Source: Orobanche coerulescens (taxonomy: Eukaryota > Streptophyta > Magnoliopsida > Lamiales > Orobanchaceae). From it: a stretch of DNA of 64,000 nt. The stretch is taken from contig CM065809.1 of NCBI GenBank assembly GCA_033398695.1, forward strand, positions 171,606,501-171,670,500, read 5' to 3'. Shown here in pieces: positions 55,267-64,000 of this stretch. The first letter of the stretch is position 1. Each line of letters opens with the position of its first letter. Both the position numbers and the translations under genes were made by a program. The notes under the pieces were generated by a model, which saw only the letters and a list, made by a program, of their open reading frames with translations, did no database searches and had not been told where the DNA came from.

Positions 55267-56037
55267 TGTTAGTAGCTTTAATTAATAGACATGGAATATC
55301 TTAAATACGGGAAATAATTAATTCAAAAGGGAGTCCAATATCGTAATTTGATTTTGGTAGGAAGTGCAATATCAACCTTTTAGTGGACTAAGTTGATATT
55401 AATAGAGTCATCATATTAGGAAGAGTCATAATATTGGAAAGATGATCTCTATTGGGAGTCTTTACCTTATCATTCTTAAGGTCCCTAGAGTAGCCCAAAA
55501 CACCTATAAATAGGACACATATGGGGTCCGATTTTTTCACTCTTCTTTGGCACAAAAATTTCGATTTTCTTCTCTAATTTGTGTTTAATTGTGGATCTTG
55601 ACTTGTGTCTTGGATTCCACAATTTAGCTAACACAATATTCAAGAAAAATAGAGAGAAAATTAGTAAGGTAATTTTTTGGAAGAAAAGGTGGTTCGGACG
55701 ACCCATATCACACCAAGCAGTCCGGTAGATTGTTGCCCACACGACATCCGGACATAGACGGGATATACTCTAGAAGATCTTGAGGTAGAAATACAAGAAG
55801 ATCAAGGAGGAGTACGAGGAGGAGTTCGATCGACCCAATGGGACTTTCTACCACTTCACTTCAAAGGTATGAATTACCAATTCTACTGCGTAAATACATA
55901 TATTTAAATTGTTAATTAATCTGTTTAATTAATTAATTGACAAGCCTAAATAGATCCGTAATTTTATTGGTTAGTTTATAAAACCAAATATATTCAAATC
56001 ATCCAATCTCGCTTCCGCTGCGTTTTATATTCCAACA
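55267..56037 (+). repeat. 5' LTR of the second copia element
   Basis: It starts TGTTAG and ends CCAACA, with a TATA-like CCTATAAATAGG at 55501-55512 and a PBS two bases after its end. The 3' LTR lies beyond the window, so the start is inferred from the TG signature. Confidence 0.7.
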
Positions 56038-56039
56038 AT

Positions 56040-56050
56040 TGGTATCAGAG
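56040..56050 (+). other. Primer-binding site of the second copia element
   Basis: TGGTATCAGAG, initiator-Met tRNA type. The leader to 57449 is non-coding, with a GC-rich island at about 56390-56600. Confidence 0.85.
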
Positions 56051-57449
56051 ACGGTCTTTAGGTTTTGTTCAATTTAATTAATTTGTGATTAATTTACTAG
56101 CAATTTAAATATTCATATAGTATGATGTTTGTAGTATTTTTGCTAGAATTATCTTGTAGGTGAATATGGTCCAATTAGCATGACTATGTGATTTTTCTAT
56201 TTATTTACGCGTGTTGGTAATTTGGCCCGATTTTGAGGCATGTAATAAGTTTTTCCCGTGAGAAAAACCATGGGTAGAATAAAACTTTATTTTTCCTTGC
56301 AAAATTTGATGTAAATTCGATGTATTTTAATTCTTGTAAAATTGTAATGAAATTGGAATACACAAAGTACCGAATGAAAACAAGTCTGGCGCAAAAATGA
56401 GTCCTGATCGGACGAACCTACCGAGACCAGACTGTTGCCGATCGGGACTCGGCCAATTGAGGCGGTCTCGGTCGAATTTGGCCTGCCGCGTGTCGGCCAG
56501 GGACAGGGTGTCGGGCCGCGGGTCGGGTTTTTGTCCGGGCAGGTTCGTTCGATGTATGGTCCTATTCATTTACCCGCCGTTCGTTGCGTCCGTTGGAGCA
56601 CAATAATTTTAATTTGGAAATTTCTTGTGCAATTAATTTTGCATGGAAAAGATTTTCTAAATTTGGCAATTTTGTGCTCCAACCGGAAGGAGGTGACGAG
56701 ATGCTTGAAGCAGTGGGAACAAAAGAGCCGAGGATTTTCTCGTTATTCAAAACGAGGAATAAAAGCCATGATAATTGGATTTAATTATCCAATTTTTTTA
56801 TTATGTTGGTTTTTACTGTTTTGATGAATGACATGTATGAATGTATGCATGATATGTTTTCTTGCATGTAAGGACGAGAAAATTAAAAACCTCGATTTTT
56901 CAAAATAACTAAGTGATTTTAATAATTGATTTTTCAAAATTAAATTGGCCTCCATCATTGGTTTAAATTGTGAAATAATTAGCATGCGCGTTGACATTAG
57001 AGTCTTCCTCCACATCGGATGTGCTGATTATTGGCTCACTAGTTTTAAACTTCAATTAGATAACGAAAAGGTGAATATTATTTTTTATGATATGACCTCT
57101 CCATTTGTAGGACTATTATCATTAAATAATATTCTAAGGTTTGTTAAATTATGGTGTTCACTTAGGTGTATTAATTAATAAGCTCCTCATAGGAGTCTAT
57201 GTTAATTTAATATATAGCCAAGAGGAACCAACTATTAATTTTACTTGTCAAAACGCATCTTGACTGGATAGTAAAATTAAAGACGTTAAAATCTACTTGA
57301 AAAATGTATATGTAAACGTTCACACTAACGTGGCTTGCATGTGCGGTTTTTTGAGGTGTTCGTTGACTGCATATATATTGTGTTTTAAGGTTTTTCAATA
57401 TATTTTGCGTCGAATTATATGATGAATGGTGTTTTAATTTTATTCTCAG

Positions 57450-57667
57450 GTGTCTTTCAATCCACTAGTTGTTATTCTCAAAGAAAATAAACTTGACGGC
57501 ACTAACTTTGCCGACTGGAAAATAATCTTGACAGTGTCCTGACTGCCGAGGGGCATAAATTTGTTTTAACTGAGGAAAGCCCTCTGGAACCAGAACCGGA
57601 TACCACTCCTAAAGAGTTGGCTGGATTTCGAAAATGGAAAAATTCTTATGAGATAGCTCGCTGTTAC
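57450..57667 (+). pseudogene. Copia gag, N-terminal part
   Basis: The plus strand encodes NPLVVILKENKLDGTNFADWK, the usual start of plant copia gag. A frameshift near 57521 follows, then LTAEGHKFVLTEESPLEPEP and FRKWKNSYEIARCY. The codon where an ATG is expected is GTG (57450-57452), so the start may be lost. The gene is cut here by the solo LTR and resumes at 61628 in phase. Confidence 0.85.
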
Positions 57668-58026
57668 TGTAACACCCCCAATCCATTCAGGGATATTATA
57701 CGCCGTAGAACCCTTCCTCAAGGGTCTACCAGGCTGGTAACAACATCGAACATCTCAACAATGCCTTTAAAGCTAAAATGACTCAGTAGACCGATTTGGT
57801 ATTTCAATAAAAACATACAACTCAATCTCAATACATGCCCACGCAGGGGTCGAATACAAAATGCTCCCGTACAACGGGGAAAAATATTGCAGCGGAAATA
57901 ACGAACAATTGAACCAATACAACAATAAATGGGTCCTCATGTGATTAGTATCGATCATTTTTCATCATCCTTCATGCCGACCCTGTGCTATGCTCCCCAA
58001 AACCTGAATGCAATACAGACATCCAC

Positions 58027-58068
58027 CCCCCGATTACTCGGGGGTTAGCAAAATTCTACTATTTTGCT
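58027..58068 (-). other. Conserved twin stem-loop of the LTR
   Basis: On the minus strand hairpin 1 is AGCAAAAT with ATTTTGCT around AGTAGA; the loop-closing pair is T-A instead of C-G in the other copies. Hairpin 2 is CCCCCGAGTAATCGGGGG, perfect. Confidence 0.8.
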
Positions 58069-58434
58069 AGTGCAAGTACAAAGTGCAAAATACGAGTCAT
58101 ACAATTCAAGTTCCAAGAATAACAATAATCAGGAATCCTCAAAGATTCAAATACAACGAAAAATACTTCCCGAAGCAAGAATTTGGGTAAAACAATCCAA
58201 AAGTGAAAGTTCACAATTCAAGAGAAACAATTTACAAATTGGTTTAATAAGCCATCAGAAGTTTTAATAGAAAACAATTTAAGATTATCAAATCCTTCTC
58301 TTTCCAAAAATCAACGGGGGTCACATCCCAAAGGTTTTGTTTTCACAAATAAAACCAACAACAATTCACAGGGTTAAAACCCACGTCACGCGTCCTCGAC
58401 GGACATAAAATCAACATAACATAATCACCCAAGA

Positions 58435-58895
58435 TACGCAAATCTAGGTCAACGAATACAACACCAACTCGTGAATCCAGGGCTATACCATTGGATTCCC
58501 TCGAGGCCCCGCCGGACCCTCCCGAGGTGAGCAAAATACATTCACAACTCATATACACACCAACTCGTGAATCTAGGGCTACACCATTGGATTCCCTCGA
58601 GGCCTCGCAGGACCCTCCCGAGGTGAGCAAAATAGATTCACAATCATACACATAACACCGTGAACACATACCACGTCATCTCACGGTTGGATCAATCACA
58701 TGTTGTCTCCTGACCATATGATCGCATGCCATATGTCACCGCAGGTCTTATCATCTCACGGTTGGATCAATCACCTGTTGCATCCTGACCATATGATCAC
58801 AAGCCATGTGTCACCGTAGATTGTCTTAGGCTCTCACGGTTGGATCAATCACTTGTTGCATCTCGACCATATGATCACATGCCATGTGTCACCGT
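58435..58895. repeat. Two minisatellites in the solo LTR
   Basis: Two copies of a unit with CAACTCGTGAATCYAGGGCT and CCTCGAGGCC (about 58465-58625) are followed by three copies of about 75 bp with TCTCACGGTTGGATCAATCA, TGACCATATGATC and TGTCACCG (about 58680-58895). The second array is a diverged relative of the one at 52985-53206. Confidence 0.85.
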
Positions 58896-59067
58896 AGACC
58901 TTCGACCATATCCACACATTCACACATATAATATATCACACCAAGGATATCCAAACAATTCACCCAAATGCAACAAACACAAAACACGACACCCTTGTCA
59001 AATCACAACGTACCAAAATGAGATAATATATGCATATATGTTATCAAAGCACAACAACAACACCAAG

Positions 59068-59645
59068 TAGGGGTGGCAAATCGTGCGGGTCGGGTCGTTA
59101 TCCGGTTGACCTGATAACAACCCGACCTGTTAAGGTCAAACCCGAATACGACCTGATAAGGATTCCCTAAATCCGAACACGAACCCGACCTGATAAGGTC
59201 AAACCCAAACACGACCCGGACACGACACGAACACGATAAAAACACGATTGGATTCGTGTTGACCCGACACGATAGCAACACGATAACGACACGACACGTT
59301 AAAAACCTGTTTCAACACGATAACAACCTGATAACATATAAATACTAACAAAAAAATGATAAAAAACAATAAGAATTATAAACCTCAACTAAAAGTCTAA
59401 AAGAAATAATTATTAAAAAATTATTTATTAAATATTTATTTTTTAATAAATATTTATTAAAAAAATAAATTATAACGGGTTACCTGAACCCGACCCGAAC
59501 CCAACCCGAACCCGACCCGAAATTATCGTGTCCTTATTGGGTCAACCTGATAAGAACCCGAACCCAATAAGGCTTGACACTAACCCATTAATTTCGTGTC
59601 GGTCCGTGTCGTGTTTTCGTGTCGTGCCGAAAATTGCCAGCCCTA
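59068..59645. mobile_element. hAT-type MITE inside the solo LTR (578 bp)
   Basis: Inverted ends TAGGGGTGGCAA and TTGCCAGCCCTA; a perfect 8-bp TSD ACACCAAG (59060-59067 and 59646-59653). Subterminal CGGGTCGGG and CCCGACCCGAACCC blocks surround an AT-rich core. Confidence 0.96.
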
Positions 59646-60574
59646 ACACCAAGCATATTCATAGGGTTCACTTAACCATTCACGAGACGCAACATTCACA
59701 AAACACACGCGTTTTGAAAGTGAGCCTTTAACGAGGCTAAACCAAATCTTTTGAAAGTTCATCTCAAACAATCAAACAAACATACCAAGAAAATCACTGA
59801 TCATCATATCCACAAAACGAGAGATGTATGGACAAGGTACTTGCCTCGAAAAATCACAACGCGGAGAATCGACCGAAGTGAGGAGACTCGAACCGACTAC
59901 GAACCCGCCGACTCTGTAGAACGACAACCCGCGACAATAAACTACGAACGACAATAATAACAACGAAAATGAATTCCAAAGTACGACCCAAAGCCACTGA
60001 ATTCAAGGAACAAACGACGAAAGTTCAAGGGTTTCCCCCAAAATGGCCAAGAACACGAATCGACCCGGCAAAAACATGAAAATGGAATTCCCAACCGAAA
60101 TATAGATGTTCAATCCATAGGATATGTTTAACAACATCATTTTACAATTATCGATTCATCAAAACGGATGGAAAACGAAATCAAGAACAAATCTCCCAAA
60201 AAGTCAACTCGAAGGAAAATAAAAAAATATACCTTGATTCGGCGAAGAACAATGGATTAAATGATGTTAAACACATGAATAATACTAAGATTAATCATAC
60301 CCATAATGGATTAATCAACAATACGGAACGAATCGGATAAAAAAAACCCAAAATTTCCCAAAGATAGATAGGGTTCTAGGAAATCTAACCTTGATTCGCT
60401 GGATCAAAGGATGATATAGGATGAATAATCAATGATATAATCTCTAGAACTTCGTGGATTAATTGCTTGACAACATGTCTTTTTGATCACCAAGCCTCCA
60501 GCCGCAGAAAGGAGAAGATAGAAATGAAAAATGGGTGAAAATATGACTGCTCAGCCATATTTATACTGGCGCGG

Positions 60575-60995
60575 CCTAGCGTGCGCTAGCCTTCCGGACT
60601 AGCATGCGCTATCGGCCAGTATCACCCAGAACCCTCGGCCAGGGCCCGCATGACCCGGCACTATTGACCCAACCTACCGATCGGGACCTGCCTGCCCGAC
60701 CCTGATAGCGTGCACTGCGCGGACGCTAGCGCGCGCTAGCCGACCTGTCCAGAACCCTCTGGACTAAACTGCTCGGCCAGGTAACGTGCGCTAGTCGACC
60801 GATAGCGTGCGCTACACATGCCAATTAGCGCGCGTCACGACCGACAGTAGCGTGTGCTACCTGCCGATCCTCCCCGAGTTCAGAACTCCATAAACCTCTC
60901 TGCCCAGCCCGATAGCGTGCGCCGGCCGGCCGAACAACGTGCGCTATTCCTGCCGAGCTAGCGTGCGCAGCCTTCCGGCAGTAGCGTGCGCTACG
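60575..60995 (-). promoter_or_regulatory. U3 palindrome array, about 12 copies
   Basis: Variants of TAGCGTGCGCTA (plus strand) occur near 60579, 60599, 60705, 60724, 60780, 60801, 60825, 60848, 60911, 60934, 60958 and 60980, upstream (in LTR orientation) of the TATA-like box. A 43-bp unit (CAGCACTTCCGACAGTGCCT plus GCCGCACCTGTCCGGCC) is duplicated just beyond, at about 61027-61113. Confidence 0.85.
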
Positions 60996-61627
60996 CCGGT
61001 TCCTGCCGCGTCTGCCCGGCCATCGCCCAGCACTTCCGACAGTGCCTGCCGCACCTGTCCGGCCAGTGCCCAGCACTTCCGACAGTGCCTGCCGCACCTG
61101 TCCGGCCAGTGCCCAGCCGCCATGACCCGACGATTCGATTTTCGAAAACGCACGGAACAAACACGACGAAATGCTCGCGGACAACATCATCGATCCGAAA
61201 TGAAATACCATGCAACAATTAATCACACGCGACCATATAAACACAAAAATCGATCAAGACAACGAATACGAATGCGGATACCCACAACTTTGGGTAAATT
61301 ACAAAATAGCCCAAAACGCCCGAAAATCACGATTCGTGATCGAATAACCAAACCGAAGTTCACAACACGTCTAACAAAGTTAAACGGACTTATGGGAAAC
61401 TCGAAACAGCAGTTTCAAACGAGATTCGCAAGAATCGAACTCAAGTGCGGAAAAGTCGCTAAGAAGCATGGAACTCAACAAAACGACACCGAAACGAACT
61501 CGGATGCCAAAAAGTGCAGAATTAATCATTCTCAGAATGACGGAACGGTCACAATAGAGTTGTCAAAACGGACTCTCGCTAAAAAAAGAAAATTACTAGA
61601 AATCGAAATTGCGGATATTACAGTTAC

Positions 61628-63721
61628 ATTTCGACTTCACTGACAAATGTATTGCAGCATCAGCATCAGACGATGGCCTCAGCTGTGGAGATGATGAAAA
61701 ATCTCACCGAGATGTTTGGTCATCAGAACCGGGCGGCTAGGCAAAATGCAATGAGGCTGTTGATGACAACCCAAATGTCTGAAAGGACTCCAGTAAGGGA
61801 TCATGTTCTGAAAATGATGTCTCATTTGAACAAACTGAGCATACTGGGGACCAGTATCGATGCCGAGTCGCATGTCGATATTATCTTGGGCAGCTTGCCA
61901 AGAAGCTTTGAGCAGTTCCGCCTTAACTACAATATGAATCATAGGACTTACACTTTGGCGGAACTACTGACAGAGCTTCAATCCGCTGAAGGTCTCTTCA
62001 AACAAGGTTATCATCAAATTCTTGCGGCAATCAGTGCTAGTTCTTCAAAACCCAAATGGGGAAAGAGGAAAAAGCAGGTTGGACAGAAGCAAGTGACAAC
62101 CTTCAAAGCTATGGGCAAGGCTCCTCAGTCCAAGGCTCCTCAGTCCGAGGCAAACAAAAAGCCGAAGGGCAAATGCTATAAGTGAGGTCTGAAGGGGCAT
62201 TTCAAGAGTAACTGCCCTAAGAAAGGTACGTCTCACACATTTGGCTGCATGTTCTATCACTTCGTGGATAGTATATTCGGGCTCCACTGATCATGTTTGT
62301 TATGACTCGCAGGGGTTCCAAGTAACCAAAGTACTTAGTGCGGATGAGATTACTATTAGCTGGGGCGACTATTCTAGGCTGAAGGCTGTTGCAGTGGGAG
62401 TCGTGCAGTTAAAAGTTAATGATAAGATTCTAGTCCTAAATAATGTATTATTAGTACCTAATTTTAGAATGAATTTAATTTCAGTTTCTAAATTGCGTTG
62501 TGATGGATATTCAGTTTCTTTTGGAGATAATGCAGTTATTAAAAGAAATGGTGAATATATTTGCACGAATACTTATAATGAAGGACTTTATGTCATTAAT
62601 GCTGCACCAACTCTCTTGCATAATTATAAATCGCTTAATTCTTTGACTAATCCTAATAAAAGAAAAGAACCTTCGAGCATAAATCAAACATATTTGTGGC
62701 ATTTACGATTAGGTCATATTAACCTTAGAAGGATTCAAAGATTGGTGAGCGATGGCCCATTAGATTCACTCCAAGTTGAGTCATTTCCAATTTGCGAATC
62801 CTGTCCAGAAGGGGAAATGACTAAAAGGGCTTTTCAAAGCAAAGGAAATCGTGCAGAAAATGTATTGGAATTAGTACACACCGATGTTTGTGGTCCAATG
62901 AACATCCAGGCTAAGGGTAGTTTCGAATACTTCATCACATTTATAGATGATTATTCGAGATATGGATACATTTATTTGATGCGACTTAAGTCTGAATCTT
63001 TTGATAAGTTCAAAGAATCAAGGCTGAAACGGAGAAGCGTCATGGACAGAGTATCAAGTCACTACGATCTAATCGTGGTGGCGAATATCTTAGTAGAGAG
63101 TTTTTGGATTTCTTGGCACATGAGGGGATTACTTCCCAGCTCACTGCGCCTGGTACACCACAAACAAATGGTGTTGCTGAACGAAGGAATCGTACTTTAT
63201 TATAGATGGTTAGGTCAATGATGAGTTATTCTGATTTGCCTATTTCGTTTTGGGGATACGCCTTGGAAACAGCGGCGTACATTCTAAACTTGGTGCCATC
63301 GAAATCAGTTCCAATAACACCCACATAACTATGGAATGGGCGCAAGCCCAGTCTTAGACATGTTCGGATTTGGGGTTCACCAGCACACGTGCTGAATAAG
63401 AAAGCTGATAAGTTGGCATCTCGTACAGAAGTACGAGTGTTTGTAGGATATCCGAAGGGAACGAAGGGTGGCTTATTCTACAGTCCTAAAGATCAGAAGG
63501 TCATTCTTAGCACCAATGCCCGGTTTTTAGAGGAGGACTATGTAATAAACCACAAGCCTATGAGTGCGGTCATTCTAGAGGAACTATTGTGGATACGCAA
63601 CACCTATTGTACCAATTGTAATATACCAATTGTACCAACACCTAGTGTACCACGTATCGACACTATTGTGGATACGCAAACTAAGGACACACCTCGTCGT
63701 AGTGGGAGGGTTATTCGTTAA
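61628..63721 (+). pseudogene. Copia gag (rest), protease and integrase, broken
   Basis: 61628-62185 gives the gag helical part (MKNLTEMFGHQNRAARQNAM, SHVDIILGSLPRSFEQFRLN). The zinc knuckle starts CYK and its second Cys is a TGA (62183-62185), followed by H and C of the motif. After a frameshift, protease has YSG where DSG is catalytic (TAT at 62274-62276). Integrase follows: LWHLRLGHINLRRI...CESC (zinc finger), HTDVCGPM and FIDDYSRYGYIYLM (core). A frameshift comes near 63010, then SLRSNRGGEYLS and APGTPQTNGVAERRNRTL, with stops near 63203 and 63326. The end (VGYPKGTKGGLFYSP) is the copia integrase C-terminal segment. Many lesions make this clearly dead. Confidence 0.9.
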
Positions 63722-64000
63722 CCTGATCGTTTCATTAGCGTGGGAGCATCTTCGGACCACTTTCCAGACCAAGATAAAACGGATCCATGTACGTACAAGC
63801 AGGCAGTTCAAGACAAGGATGTTGAATCCTGGCAAACAGCAATGGAATCCGAAATGGGATCTATGGATTCTAATCATGTGTGGGAGCTAGTAGAGCCACC
63901 CAATGGGGTAAAACCCATTGAAAGTAAGTGGGTCTACAAGCGTAAGAGAGGATTGAAAGGGAATGTTGAAACCTTCAAAGCAAGGCTTGTTGTGAAAGGT
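63722..64000 (+). pseudogene. Start of copia reverse transcriptase (cut by window end)
   Basis: After a TAA at 63719-63721 the frame continues with DVESWQTAMESEMGSMDSN, VWELVEPPNGVKPIESKWVY and FKARLVVKG, the beginning of copia RT. It continues past the window. Confidence 0.9.

Larger units (their letters stand above)
57668..61622 (-). mobile_element. Solo LTR inserted in copia gag (3955 bp)
   Basis: It starts TGTAACACCCCC and ends GCGGATATTACA, with a perfect TSD GTTAC (57663-57667 and 61623-61627). The copia frame continues directly across the TSD. It carries the terminal hairpin (57705-57729), the twin hairpin (58027-58068), minisatellites, a hAT MITE, a long palindrome array and a TATA-like box (minus strand AGTATAAATATGG, about 60558-60570). 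Confidence 0.95.

Noticed and set aside
60939..61643. 234-codon plus-strand open frame
   Set aside because: It is produced by the GC-rich palindrome array and 43-bp duplication in a solo LTR and shows no protein motif.

Overview
This is nuclear DNA of a flowering plant, most likely a eudicot. It holds intron-containing and BAHD-type plant genes, Ty1/copia and Ty3/gypsy retrotransposons primed by initiator-Met tRNA, and many plant-type MITEs. Only two host genes are visible: an intact single-exon BAHD acyltransferase (6786-8150, +) and a four-exon group-E-like bZIP gene (13426-15026, -). Almost everything else that can be assigned is transposable-element sequence, often nested. No CRISPR array, rRNA gene or intact tRNA gene was seen.

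Layout. 1-2532: 3' part of a Ty1/copia element with its 3' LTR. 2700-5358: solo LTR with a perfect CTTAA target duplication (TSD). 5.4-8.2 kb: intergenic DNA and the BAHD gene. 8.3-12.9 kb: LINE tails, a truncated LTR, a Helitron, hAT-type MITEs and a strong hairpin. 13.4-17.2 kb: bZIP gene with an inferred 5' leader. 17.3-18.1 kb: a MITE inside a MITE. 18.2-21.0 kb: a degenerate GC-core/A-tract minisatellite, duplicated and split by a solo LTR. 22002-38377: a Ty3/gypsy element in minus orientation whose integrase region is interrupted by an 8264-bp non-autonomous LTR element (23909-32172, TSD ATCTC). 38.7-47.8 kb: hAT MITE, LINE end, pogo-like element, Harbinger MITE, two long foldback elements, a SINE with an 18-bp TSD and a candidate LTR. 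48035-54062: a second non-autonomous LTR element (TSD TATAT). 54.5-55.2 kb: Helitron-like ends. 55267-64000: a Ty1/copia element (5' LTR, PBS, gag, protease, integrase, start of RT) whose gag is split by a 3955-bp solo LTR (57668-61622, TSD GTTAC) that itself carries a hAT MITE (TSD ACACCAAG).

The most unusual signal is a superfamily of long LTRs (about 2.7-3.9 kb; TGTAAYAYYC...GGTGTTACA ends), present as solo LTRs or on elements lacking coding capacity. Their sequences differ greatly but their architecture is shared. An array of short palindromic motifs (TTAGCGCRCGCTAA-like in some, TTACGNNCGTAA-like in others) lies just upstream of the TATA box. A minisatellite slot of about three copies lies mid-LTR. 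A twin stem-loop lies about 400 bp before the LTR end, with compensatory base changes between copies. A third stem-loop lies about 40-60 bp before the end. Both multi-part elements also carry two successive PPT/LTR-start modules at their 3' side. Together these suggest non-coding retroelements under RNA- or DNA-structure selection that depend on proteins supplied in trans; the function is inference.
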